NCBI GenBank assembly: GCA_963576785.1
Contig: OY756147.1
Span: 1,550,001 to 1,614,000, forward strand
From: Chlorophyllum brunneum
Lineage: Eukaryota; Basidiomycota; Agaricomycetes; Agaricales; Agaricaceae
Direction: 5' to 3'
Length of the DNA: 64,000 nucleotides
Positions within the stretch are counted from its first letter, which is position 1, and each line of letters opens with the position of its first letter. Under the pieces are notes generated by a model. The model was not told where the DNA came from. It searched no databases and saw only the letters and a program-made list of their open reading frames with translations. Of this stretch, positions 36,233 through 48,000 are shown one piece after another. The position numbers and the translations under genes are program-made.

Positions 36233-38249
36233 ATGGATCTGTCAAACCTCACCAAAGCTCTCGCTGTTTGCTTTGCAATCGCATGGTGGTTTTATAAATG
36301 CCTTGCTGCTACAGCCAACCCGAACCGTCTTCCTCTTCCACCTGGTCCAAAGGGCTATCCAATCATCGGGAATCTATTCGATCTTCCAACTCACAAACCA
36401 TGGCTTGCTTATCATGATATGTTTAAGATCTACGGTCAGCCTCACTGTAGTTTATTGATCAAGCTCCCCCTGAACACTCAGATGGGTGACGGTAGGTGCC
36501 ATTGTCTACTTGAGTGCCTTTGGCCAGGGGTTCCTGATCCTGGGGTCCCAGAAGAGGACAAATGATCTTTTTGACCGCCGTTCAAGGAACTACTCAGACA
36601 GAGTTCACTCTCCCATGCTTTTGGAACTGTAAGTTGCATCTAGGATTAAAATGTTTCGCTGACATTCTGCTGTAGTATGGAGTGGGGATACAACTTTGCG
36701 TTGCTACCCTATGGCCTATGGTGGCGACGCCACCGCCGAGCCTTCCATGACTTTTTCCATCCGAATATCGTGAAAATACATGTACAGATTCAGCTAAAGA
36801 CCGCGAGGGCTTTCATCCGGAATCTCTTGGAATCACCTGAGGATTTTGGCAAATGGATAGCCTTGTCAGTGAGATCGCCTGCCACCTGATACCCATCTAT
36901 TCATCTTCATTTCCAGTGCAACCGCATCATTGATCATGGAAGTAACTTATGGCATGAAAATTGGGCACAATGACCCATATGTCAGGACTGCGGAGGAGGC
37001 TCTTGAGGGCGTCACCGATGCTGGGGTTCCAGGCAGGTATCTGGTGGATATACTTCCTATCATGAAGTATATTCCGAGCTGGTTCCCTGGGGCTGGATGG
37101 AAGCGAAAGGCATACCATTGGCGAGATGTGAACCATGATGTCTGCTACAGACCATTTAATCTCGTCAAGACCCAGATGGTGAGTCGCATGCATGCCCCGC
37201 TAGGATCGTGATTGAGAATATATCCCAGGAAGAAGGAACCGCACCACTATCAATCTGTCGGACCATGATAGAGAGGTTGCCTGATCTGACCTCACCCGAG
37301 CGGGCAGAAGCAGAACGAATCGCAATTCACACTTGTGCGGTGGCTTTCATCGGTGGGTACTTCCCACCACTCAAAGCTTGTGCACAGCTCATGACAACCA
37401 ATCAGGGGCTTCTGATACTGTAGGGACTGACCATCCCTCCTCCTCCAATGCTCAATTCCTTACTAGACCATCTCTGCACTGAAAACGTTCTTCATGGCCA
37501 TGACTCTGTACCCTGAAGTCCAGAAAAAAGGCCAAGCGGAGCTTGATACAATTCTGAAAGGGCGTCTACCTGAGTTGGACGATCGTCCCTCTTTACCTTA
37601 TATCACCGCGATTGCCAAAGAGACCATGCGATGGCAGCTCGTGGTCCCACTGGGTACGTGGATGACGAATATTGTGACGGATTCCATTGAGATAGTTAGC
37701 TCTTCCTCACATGGCAACGAACGCTGACGAGTATGACGGATACTATATACCAAAGGGTACGATCGTGATTGGAAACGCTTGGTTCGTCTGCCAATCATAG
37801 CCCAAGTTTCAGATCTGACCTGAATGCACACAGGACACTCATGCATGACCCAGAAGTTTACGAAAACCCTGAGGAATACGTCCCTGACCGTTTCCTCAAG
37901 GACGGGAAACTCAAAAAAGCAATTCGCGATCCGTCTACCGCTGCGTTTGGCTTTGGACGGAGGATATGTCCTGGACGGTTCTTCAGTGACAATATGCTTT
38001 TTCTGATGATTGCCCATACGATGTCTGTTTTTGATATAAAGCCTGCACTAGATGAAAAAGGGAGTAAGATCAAGTTCAAGCCCGACGTTACAGGCGGAAT
38101 GATCTCGTACGTACCAGGCTTCGCCGTTCCCATTCACATTATTGCTAAATTTCTATGTCTTCAGACAACCTGTACCGTTCCCGTGTAGGATCGTACCTCG
38201 CTCAGAGGCGGCGATTAAGCTGATACATAATTCTGAGCTGGTAGAATGA
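36233..38249 (+). CDS. Cytochrome P450 monooxygenase, CYP-4 (intact)
   Basis: Ten exons: 36233-36434, 36496-36628, 36676-36864, 36917-37178, 37229-37352, 37406-37419, 37467-37653, 37700-37781, 37834-38106 and 38165-38249, coding 516 residues. It shows an N-terminal anchor, NRLPLPPGPKGYPIIGNLFD, C-helix WWRRHRRAFHDFFHPNIV, I-helix GASDTT, K-helix ETMRW and heme loop FGFGRRICPGRFF. All catalytic motifs are present. It is the functional sister of the CYP-3 pseudogene and close to CYP-2; seven internal and terminal exon lengths are shared with CYP-2. Two junctions give small departures from the family: the exon 3/4 join makes Phe where Leu is usual, and the exon 7/8 join makes Ala in place of Gly before LPHMATN. 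These are model choices to check with cDNA. Substrate unknown. Confidence 0.92.
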
Positions 38250-38289
38250 AAATGATGCAGATTCTATCTTTCTGGGTTGCCAGGCTTAT

Positions 38290-38308
38290 CTCCTTTACAG
38301 TAAAGGAG
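38290..38308. terminator. Perfect short inverted repeat 41 bases after CYP-4
   Basis: CTCCTTTAC-A-GTAAAGGAG: nine-base arms with one central base. Such a hairpin just past a stop codon may affect RNA 3' end formation, but eukaryotic genes do not need one, so the role is a guess. Confidence 0.3.
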
Positions 38309-38600
38309 GTATCACTACCTTTACGAACCCCTGGTCAATAATCGCATTAGGTCATCTTACTAGGATGGCACGGTCGGCTTGTGCTCAGCCGTATCATGAT
38401 TGACTCGTCATTGGCTCTGAGATGCTTCAGAAGATGACCCGAGGGACTTAGTCACTCGCCCGTTCACATCTCTTAAGTATCCAGTCCTTGTCTGACTTAC
38501 ACCCGAAACCTCATTCCTCCCCTCGTATTTGTTTCACGCGGTGAAACTCCCTTTGTTTCGTTCCCATTATGACCTTGGTTATTTTTCATTGGCTTTGTGT

Positions 38601-39388
38601 AAACTATAGTGCAGGTCACCTAAACACCGCTACTTTTGTGCAAATGGAAATGACGCTGAGAGTTTTTACCCGATTCCTTGACCCTTTTGTAAAAAGACAC
38701 CTTTTGGCAAGCTCTGCCAATTGTATAGAGGGAATTTTATTTAGACCAAAAATGACGGAGATATTGTTTTGGATCCTGAGAATGGTGGCCAAGTTACATA
38801 AGCATAGTCCTAATATGGAAGGTAGTTCCAAATATGGCTAATCTAATCAATGTATCTAATCTAAGCTTTGCAACATAGTCTGGCATCCGACGATGTGATG
38901 CATATTTCCGTGAGCTGAAGGCTCGAACATGAAATTGGGCATCACAAGCTGATAATCCACTACAATATGCATCCAACCAACGAAAAAGATGGTTATGCCA
39001 TTTTCGAATGAGTAATGTGTCAACTGAGGCAAGTGCAAGTGGCATATGGATCTCAATTTCGGAGTCTGATGTTGAGAATTTGGCTGATTGTTGAGTATGT
39101 CGGAATTGTCGTGCATGTGCTACAGAGCACAGCCTCCAGCCTTTCTGATGGCCCATTGTCTCGAGAATAGGAGTATATGAGGTGTATTTTCAAAGGAAAT
39201 TTGACATTATGAATATGTCGAGTCGAAAGGGAAGAACCGAAGATTGTTGAATGTTACATGCTAAATCTGGCGGTCTGGGTATTTTTATTTTTATTTTTAT
39301 TTTATTTTATTTATTTTTGGGACCAGGTTCCAGCCGAGATGGCCACTGCACAAAAGTAGCGGCGTCTGGCTGACCTGCACCATAGTTT
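38601..39388. mobile_element. TIR-bounded element (MITE-like or decayed DNA transposon), 788 bp
   Basis: The 42 bases at 38601-38642 and the reverse complement of 39347-39388 match at 37 positions. Inner ends are identical for 16 bases (GCTACTTTTGTGCA part). Four of the five differences are transitions. Outer ends are AAACTATAG and CATAGTTT. I find no clear target-site duplication, so the exact ends and superfamily are open. Inside, a minus-strand frame reads RKWHNHLFRWLDAY, then VRAFSSRKYASHRRMPDYVA; I have a memory of similar K-W-x-x-x-x-F-R-x-x-D-A-Y and K-Y-x-S-H-R motifs in agaric transposon-associated proteins, but cannot verify it. A poly(ATTTT) tract lies near the right end. No complete transposase is present, so it could only move with help. 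Confidence 0.6.
39280..39318. repeat. (ATTTT)n tract
   Basis: Repeated ATTTT/ATTTTT units over about 40 bases within the TIR-bounded element, near its right end. Confidence 0.85.
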
Positions 39389-39708
39389 TTAAGCCCGATT
39401 TATATTATGAGGTCATAGATATCGAGACTTGTTGAACGAGCAGAATAGTGATTTCAGGTTGGGTTGACCTGGAGATCATACTCTGGGTGTTTTAACCCTG
39501 TGCAATCCCTCGACTGCTGGCATTTTGCGACACGACATGTTTAGAGGACCCAATCCCGTAACACTAGCGACAACTTCAGTTCATGTTTTTCCGAATTTCA
39601 AACTTAATTGTTTTGATTGCGTCGATAAATGGAGATAGCGGAGGCTGTGACGTAGCCGATCAACACACGGTTCGACCCTCGGTTGCTCGTCGCGTTAACG
39701 ACTTGTAA

Positions 39709-41909
39709 ATGGAGCTCATGATTGTTTACCGCATTCTACGCAAACTCTCCGCTTGGACAATAGAAGGCTGGTACTCGGACGTATACATCGATGGTGCAGA
39801 GAATGTACCGAGGACTGTGCCACTCATTCTGTGCGTATCACCATTTCCCAGACATACTGTTTCGAATCTCGTTCTGACTTTTTTGTTTTTTTTTTTTCTT
39901 CAAGAACGGCGACACATCATAACGAGATCATTGATTCCGCGGTTCTTGGTGAGTTTTATTGTACTTCATGATTTTTTTTAGCTGAATTTCAGGACATGTC
40001 TGCTACTAGCTGCGACGATACCTCATGGCCGTCGGATATGTTTCTGGGCAAAGTCGACAATGTTCCAGCATCCAGTGCCAAAATTCATTTTGGAGAGTAG
40101 CGGCGCTATCAAAGTGAAGAGGAATCCGAACCGTGTAGACCAGAATTCGTCTGGTTTTTCTTCTTCGGAGGAAAACAACGAATCGTCCAACGGTTCTCAC
40201 ACAACCCGAGGAGATCTGTTCAAAGACACATCTCATGCCCTCGCTCAGGGCGAAGTGATTGGTGTCTTCCCGGAAGGAACGTCTTATACCCTTCCTGGAA
40301 TTGCACAAGTGCTACCTGGAGCTGCTTGGGCTGCAGTGGAGTATCTTAGATCTGTGAGAGAGGAGAAGTTGAGTAGACTGGAGAGTGAGAAGGAGAGGCA
40401 GATTTATTTGAGAGGTATTGGGAGAGAGGGGGAAAGGACTGGGTTGGGTGTTTTGCCGGTTGGAATCGTGTATGAGGATAAGAAACGGTATATGAGCCGG
40501 GTGAGTGGGTTTTTGGGGTTAGTGAGGGTGTTGATGGATACTGACGTTCGGTGCGCACTTAGGTTTGTGTTGGGTGAGGTTTTGGATTTGAAGGTAGAGA
40601 GCGAATGGTTACTGATTCTTTTGTAGGTATGGTGAGCCGATCGATGTCGACGCGTATGCGGGGGAGTTATTCAGCGAAAGTGTTAGTCCCGAAGAGGCTG
40701 CCAAGTCCGTCGTGAAAAAACTGAATGCTGAGATTGAGAGACGTTTGTTTGGGTTGACTGTCAATGCTCCGAACTGGTGTGTATTTGTCGTATACTTTAC
40801 TGTCAGGATTCTGAGGAGTATTCAGGGAGACTCTGTATGCTTCCCGAACGGCTATGAAAATCCTCTGGGGAGATGAAGAGAGGGTTCATTTAGAAACATG
40901 GGTCAAGGTTTCGCAAAGGTATGGTGTACCCTCTGACTTCTACCTAATGACGCTTAGAAGCATGGATCCAGCCTCGTGAGGCTCTTCTCCTCCGAACCCG
41001 ACACCAAACTCGATCAAGTCCGCGGGTCACTCGTGCGGTACTACGCTTTGCTTTACTATACCGGAATAGATCACGCAATCCTCGAGGAGGTGCTCCCTCT
41101 CTCACCTACCTCAGCCAATCTCACCTATTCACTTCTCTGGCGTACATTCTCCGACCTCGCGGCCGGTTTTCCAATTGCTTTGATCCGCTTTTTCGCTTTC
41201 GTTCCTGCTCTATTGTTCCATGTACCTGGGTATATTCTTAGTCAGACCTTGGCGAGGGCGTTGTACACGCCTGGAGAAGAAGAGACTGAAGCGCAGTATC
41301 GTGCTGTTGGTGGTGGGTTTGGTATTGGTTTGACTGTGCTTGGCGTCTTGGGGTGGCTGTGGATGAAAGGTCTATTGGGTGAAGGGTTTGGGGTTAAGAA
41401 GATAATTGGGTTGGGTGTGGTGGTATATGCCAGCATGTATGTTCTGGTCAGGTGGCACTTGATGTTTGTCAGAGGTAGATGTTTCTCTTCTACCTTCCAG
41501 GACTTCACGCTGATTCATGGTTATAGGAAACCTGAGACAGTATGTCTTCTGCATCGTTCCCGTGTTCTCTGACTGATGGGCTTCTTTGCGCAGATTACGC
41601 CGTTTGACGATCTTTGGGAAACTCGTGATGGGAGCACTCTTTCCAGGTCAACTACGCCTCCAAGAGTTGCAGATGTACAGTGTCCCTCCACCGCCGCCAG
41701 TGAATATCTTTGTCAAGAAAGATCCATCGAGTTCTGCGCAGACTGCGAAACATCCACCACCGATTTCATCGCACAAGTTGGTGCAAGAGCTGCTGCTTGC
41801 ACGTTTACAGGCGCACATCAACCTTGGAAATTACATGAGGAATTCGGATAGTAAAGAGACGACGTTCCTGCTGAGCCAGGGAGGCCGTGTGCCATTTGTG
41901 GTAGCGTAG
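39709..41909 (+). CDS. Glycerol-3-phosphate / DHAP acyltransferase (SCT1/GPT2-like, PlsC fold)
   Basis: Nine exons: 39709-39830, 39905-39948, 40010-40500, 40563-40573, 40627-40776, 40826-40918, 40972-41474, 41527-41539 and 41594-41909, giving 580 residues. The acyltransferase motif I is ATHHNEIID (His-x4-Asp); next are TIPHGRRICFWAKSTMF and SSGAIKVKRNPNR, motif III GVFPEGTSYTLP and GAAWAAVEY. The second half contains YGEPIDVDAYAGEL, VRYYALLYYTG and at least two hydrophobic spans (FPIALIRFFAFVPALLFHVP and the GLTVLGVLGWLW region), as in fungal ER-bound GPATs. It would make lysophosphatidic acid, the first step of phospholipid and triacylglycerol synthesis. Exons of 11 and 13 bases are needed to keep phase. 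The cytosolic tail is Pro/Ser-rich. No lesion. Confidence 0.92.
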
Positions 41910-42132
41910 AAGATTAAAGTGACTGTTGCCGTATGCCATGTGGGCGCCTCGTTGATCCGGTTGAGGGCAGATCACAGCAGTGTTACGGCCGAGTGACAAT
42001 CGCTTTCCCCAGTTCCTACTACATGCCCTTCCTCAACAGCCCATAGCGCCTCACCTCACCTACCCACCGTATTTCCATTGCCGCTTCTTGTTTATTCTGC
42101 TTTTTTTCCTTGCTTGATTGTGGATTACGTGG

Positions 42133-45100
42133 ATGCTCATTTTACATCCGTCGAGTTCTTGTGACGTTTGTCTTGAGCCTTATGCATCTGACTCGTCCTT
42201 ACAGACGCCCCACGCGATCCCCTGTGGCCATGTTTTCTGTGGAGCGTGAGTAATCGATGTATTATGGCCATCTTGGAACCTCGGATCGAACTTCTGACTC
42301 TGACTTGACCTTTCTCCTTTTTTTATTATTCCTGCGTGGTATATTATATATAGGTGTCTGTCGAACGTCCATCCACCCAATTGCCCGCTATGCCGAAAAC
42401 CATTTCTGACGGACAGGATTAAGAAATTACACGTCGACAAACCAGATTCTGTGGATGAAGTCCAGCAGGCTGGGTTCTTACAACGGCTGATACTCGCATG
42501 GGATGCTTCGGATGTGGAATTACTGGCACTCTTGACACAGATTGAGGAGTGGTTGAATAGTAAAGATGAGGATGAGGTATGTGTATGTCTAGTCTCCTCA
42601 TGTGCTATTAGGATTGCTGATGCTGTTTGGTACGTGACAGAACATGCCTCTTCGAAAAGGTGTTAGTATTTTGGCAAAATATCAGAAACTCAAGACGAGG
42701 AGGACGGATGATCATAGGACAATTAAGAGGCTTAAGGATCGGATTAATGTTGAGGATTCTGAGAGAGCGAGCGAGAATCAAGAGTTCAAGGCTGTTGCGG
42801 AAAGCTTGATGGGTCAACTTGTGGAGTTGCAAACGTGCGTTACTATTCTCTTTCTTTGATTGGACGTTCCATTGACTGTGTGTTGTTCATTCTTCCAGTC
42901 AGGTATGCTCAAGTTTCGCGGCAAGGTTCTGGTTAGGCGCTAATGCCCTTGTGTGGATGTTTATCAGCTCTCAAGAGCAAATGACGAAAATTTACGATTG
43001 AGAACTGGACCAGGAGTCTCTGAAGTGGCAGAACTAAGATAGTGAGTGTTTCTCTCATTCTCATTCGATTCATGGACCGACACGTGTGTTCCTCTAGCAA
43101 AGTAGGTCGAGTCGAGTCGATGTCTCGGAGCTTCTCCTGACACTTGGACCTAATAGGTCGGCCAATACGAGTCCGAGCTGGAAGATCTTCGACCCCTCCC
43201 TTCACAAGTCCAGAAATACGAATACGAGCTCAAGAAAGTACGCAAAGAGTTAGATTATTACGCATACCCATCCGCTTCTCTCCATGAAAACCCCCTTCCA
43301 CAACCACCTGCCCCCGTCTCCTACGAGCACATTACCGGTCGAGCACAACTCTCCTCCACCACTAGACCTCCAACGGCATCATACCCCAGGCACGGCGGCG
43401 AAACGGGTGGTGGGAGCCCATATACCAACGGATACACCAGCGGTCGCTCCCCCGAATCTCATAACCCATCGAAAAAGAATAAGGGGAAAGAACGCGAGCC
43501 TGGACCTTCGTATAACCTCTCCAACGCATCTTCTAGCGATTCGTCCTCAACCCCTACGAATGCCAGCTACCTCAATCATGCCCTCTCCTCGTCAGAGGAG
43601 GTTCTTCGTGGCGCATCACCTCGTAGACGAGTTGTACCCACAGCCAAATCTAAACCTGTCCTCCCCCATCATTCACGTTCAATCGACCCAAAACTCGTCT
43701 CTGGCGCCCGTCCTGACCTTCCTGTCCAACCTACCCCTGTTGATCATCCAATGCCGTTGGATGATGACATATTAGAGCCTCCAAGAGGACCAAATGTCGA
43801 TCCTGCGAGGGATTTCATGGACCCTTATACACTGACTGCGGCGTATATCTCGGAGTATGCTGCTGGGTATGGTGCTGGGTATCAGTTGGCTGAGTATACG
43901 CCTGGCCAAGCTGCTGTTGTTGTTGCGCCTCAGCCCATTAGGGATGCAAGTGCCGGCGCAGTTGCGTATGTGAATGGACATGTGGATAGAAATGGGGATA
44001 GGATAGATAGAAGAGAGAGGAGGGAGAGGGGGTTGGATGATATGAATCCGTTAGGGATGGCGCTGCCTGATGCATCGGCGACACCGACCGTTCGTTCAAA
44101 TCAACTCAGTCGGGATGGGAACTCGCAAGTCGTCGGCTATGAAGCTTCCACCACAACAGGCGACTCAGCTTCACTCGTTCTATCGACTTCTTCGAGGAGA
44201 GTACCACGCGATTCCATGTCCATGCCTTCTGTGTCTTCCTTGACACAGAGCCAGAAAACACAAACAACGGGGTATTTGACGGCGGATAACGCCACAGTGT
44301 CGTCATTTAACACCGGGGTGTCGGGTGATAGCATGCTTACGAGGGACCATAGTGTGAGGCAACAATCTACGTCGAGAAGTGATGTAGCTTCACTGGGGTT
44401 GGGACTTCCTGCCCTCTTGAGTGATCCGAGCAATCCCAATGGTGCTGCTACGAGGCCATCACCGAGGCCAAGGTACCTACGCCATGCCAGCGTACCCGTT
44501 GAAGCTATCACGTTGGGCGCTTCTGCTACTACAACCATTGCTCACGCCGCAACGACCACAATGGTCGCACCGGCAGCTCAGCCATCAGGAGCACCGGTCC
44601 CAGATAGCCGTTCTGTTCGAACATCTGGAACTCAAGAATCTGTCTCGTCTTGGGGAACCATCAACACCCATTCTGCTCCTCTCCTTGACTGGCAAAGCAC
44701 TGGATCTAGCTTGAATTTGGGATTGAGGACTTTTGGGGCTGCGGTCGGTCAAGCTTCGGTTTCTGTGGATGAGAATTGGGGACCGGTTTTTCCTCCGAGT
44801 ATGGTTGCGAATGCTCCTGATGCCACCGCGGCCAATGGAAGTATGAGGAGCAGAAATGATCGTACCAGCAATGGCAGTAGTGGTGATGGTGGGTTCCGTG
44901 TTGTAAGAGAGAGCGATGAGGAAAGGACACCCATGAGCCGGTCAACAAGGACGCTGGCTTCTGTTTCAAGTGCTGGTGCGACGAATGGGAGTGGTGTGCG
45001 TCCTGTGTGGGATGCGACAGATGCTCAGGGCCCGCAGCCACCCGCTGGACACAATGATAGGGGAGAGCGCATTGGGGAACAGGAACGTGGTGATAGGCAG

Positions 45101-45763
45101 AGGGATCGTAGGGATAGGGCAAGGAGCCGTGATAGGAGGAGACAATCACAGCCTGCTTCGCTTCTCCCACCGAATACGGGTGAAGGAACAAGGCTTGTGC
45201 AGGTAGTCAATGCTCCGGAACATACGGCTGGGCAGTCAAGAAGCCACCATCAGCATACCAACAGTGCCGGGTATACAAGTGCGCAGCAGATGAGCCAGCT
45301 GTGGTTTGAAGGTTCTGCCGCTACTGCTCCCTCGAGCTATGCACAGCACCATACTTCACAATCTACTTCACATCCGCAGTCCCACTCCCAAGCGCAGTCA
45401 CAGTCACAATCGCAGAGCCGCCGTCCCCATCGTAGGCTCTCCACATCGACAGCACCGGTTGATCCTCAACGCACAGGTGTGGTACCCAACACAGCCCCCG
45501 CACACACGACTACCTGGTCAGAAGCCGGATACTACACCGACGGACCCTCCTCAGCTCATACCCATCACAATACCCAAAACTCCATTGGTACACCAGGTAG
45601 TAACGTGCTGACCTCACCAACGTTGTTTAATTCCAATGCGACTGTGAATGCGTTGGGATTGGATGGTTTGGGCGATCCGAGGCCTTTACAGATCACGGCG
45701 CCAACTCCGATCGTTTCGAGTAGGAGTTTCTTGAGGTCGTTCAGTTACGATAATTTTACGTGA
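42133..45763 (+). CDS. RING-finger protein C, probable E3 ubiquitin ligase, 1072 residues
   Basis: Seven exons: 42133-42245, 42354-42576, 42641-42834, 42899-42902 (4 bases), 42968-43041, 43098-43101 (4 bases) and 43157-45763. The RING is at the N-terminus: SCDVCLEPY, PHAIPCGHVFCGACL, NCPLCRKPF. A helical middle follows (KYQKLKTRRTDDHRTIKRLK, then QYESELEDLRPL and QKYEYELKKVRKELDYY). From residue about 240 on it is a very long low-complexity tail rich in Ser, Thr, Pro, Ala, Gln and His, with SQSQSQSQ-type runs near 45.4 kb, probably disordered. The plan and exon phases match RING genes A and B. Each 4 base exon is forced by phase: the exon at 42968 is open only in the frame entered from TCAG, and the last exon gives the long frame only when entered in phase 0. 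A long antisense frame at 44706-45191 is a shadow. Confidence 0.87.
42899..42902 (+). other. 4-base microexon of RING gene C (first)
   Basis: CTTCCAG, TCAG, GTATGC. It completes a Thr codon and adds Gln. The previous exon ends in phase 2; the next exon (42968) has stops in both other frames. It corresponds in position to the CCAA exons of RING genes A and B. Confidence 0.72.
43098..43101 (+). other. 4-base microexon of RING gene C (second)
   Basis: CCTCTAG, CAAA, GTAGGT. It completes a Tyr codon and adds Lys, taking phase 2 to phase 0. A second ultra-small exon in the same gene, 195 bases after the first. Confidence 0.7.
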
Positions 45764-48000
45764 GGGCGGAGGACTCCGATGAACAGCCCGATGGTTTGCA
45801 TATAGCTTTGCTGATCTTTTGTTTTCTTGGTTTTTTCTTGCTTAAGACTGCTGTGATTTCTCTTTGCTGTGTATATAATTTGCATTTAGGATTTGGATCA
45901 CCGTTTCATCCCTTTTTCACCTTGACGACTTGTACGATTGCATGATGTTCAAATTTATCAATAGATTTCCTGTAGTATCTTCATTTAAACAGATGTATAA
46001 CTCACTTTCCGTTTCAATCAAACTAATGGGATCAGACTGGACTAAGATGCCTTGAAATGTCCGATCAAGTTTTGAAGGGGTGACTAGGATACGACTGGAT
46101 AACGCTGGGATCCCTCACAGAAACGAGTCCCGAACCCATACGTGATTCACACTTGTATGAAAAACGGTGCTGCTGATATTTTTGCTTGACTTGACCTTCA
46201 GAAGAGGATGGTAGTGTTCATAGCACGAACACTCTGCGTCGTCGATAACATGGCAGATTGTGGCGGTGCGTTTTTAATAGCGCACAAGTATATTTTTGAT
46301 TGAGAAAAAGCTCCTAGTCCGGGTTCTGTCTTTGGGAATGGACAGAATTCGAGCCGAACTGGCTTTGGCTACTTCTCGTTATCTTATACCAGGCGAACGT
46401 CTTATCAAAAACACTGATTTCCCCGAGCCCCTGCGAGTGGGAGGATAAATGACATAGCCACTCACGATTATCGCCCCACCTTTAACCCGGCCTGCTTCAC
46501 GCAATTATCGCGCGTTCCATACCGACCCGGACTTCGAACGTTTGTGAACACAACCTAGAACACATATATGGAGCTACTGTGTTCAGATCGGCAGAATGCT
46601 GCCGGTTCCGAACTCTGGACGGGATAATTATTCGATCTGTGTCTTTTGTGGGCTTGAAGAATTGGAGCAGATCGTTCTTCTCTTCGAACCCCCGAGTGGA
46701 AGTGCCTGGAAGAAGTTGACACGTATGGTACGACGGAGGAGCAGCTGCGGAGATGGACTTAGAATTGTGATTGCGGAGGGTAAATATCTGTCACTGTGAA
46801 GGGAGAAAATCTTTCACGAACCAGTCATATATTTTTTGGAAATCGTATGGCGCTGAACATTTCTTGTTAGGAAAGCTGGAGGACGGGGTGAGATTCCTGG
46901 GCGCCTAGATATATTATCTGTATGTGTACCCGCAGAGCGCCTTGTGGTGCAACCCTGGATTTTGGCCATATCGGTACAATCGTCTGGGATCCATAGGCAA
47001 CACCACCGGACGAAGAAACCCCGTTTTGCTTCAATCCCCGACGTCTATTGTATCACGGAAGATAAGCATAGCCGATCATCGTTTTAGTGAATGGCGGCGA
47101 CAAGCCATTCAAAACTTACTGCCGTTGGTAAAATCATCAGCACAAATTGTGGTGGATGAATTGGCATGTTGATGGCAAAGGGGGGCGTGCTCGGGCACGC
47201 TTCCGTATTTTTGGCTCTGGTCAGTTCTTTGTGGGCACTCAATCTTTGGTGAGCATTCCCAGGACCGAGAGGGTCAGGTGAGCAGTTGGAGGACGTCTTC
47301 TAAGTAAGGTTCTCCGATGGGATATCTCCCGGGAAACGTGGAGGACAGAACCGTCCCTAATAATTTAAGTTCCGGGACAAGAGAGACCGTTCCCCTTTCC
47401 ATTGGAAAGTTCTAGGGCAAAGATACGTTTTGGTAACAGGGCTCCAGTTAGCACACCGAATGAACCTCTGGCCTTTGCGTGTGCCGAGCCCATGCTGTAT
47501 GCCACGCTTTCGACGACTAATTATCCGAAGTCTGTCGGAGAGAGGTCAGAGAGTGATGCATCCGGCTTGAGGATTTCAAGAAAACGTGGACACGCCTAGG
47601 ACTGTGGCGGGACCAGGGAAGATGATCTGAGATGACCTCCCGAACTGTTGGACAGCATTGAGAATTCTGGCAAGTTTCACGAAGGAAGTAACCTGTCAGT
47701 TGAAGATATTTCGAAAGACTTATTCTTGGACAGGAAAACGACACGAACCAGGATTGGGGTGCGGTATGTTCCTGCCGTCCAGTGTGTTGAGCGCGGAATC
47801 CAGTTCACCGACAAGCAAAGTGAATGTGCTGTAATCTAGCGAGAATGATATACGCCATTCAGGGAAGGTTTAAGTCGGGTGAACCAGGGGCGCGATATTA
47901 GTCTCCGTGGGAAAATGAGGTAAACACATGGCTAGTGGAGCAGCGGACAAGCGGAATGTTGTAGCACCTCTCAGCCTCACCCGTCCTCCCGACCGCAGCT
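45764..48000. other. Gene-poor stretch (2.2 kb)
   Basis: Frames of 60-80 codons only, without recognisable motifs. The left part is the 3' region of RING gene C, the right part the promoter of the VAMP7 gene. Confidence 0.4.

Noticed and set aside
44706..45191. 161-codon minus-strand frame
   Set aside because: Antisense to the long open exon of RING gene C; explained by its biased composition.
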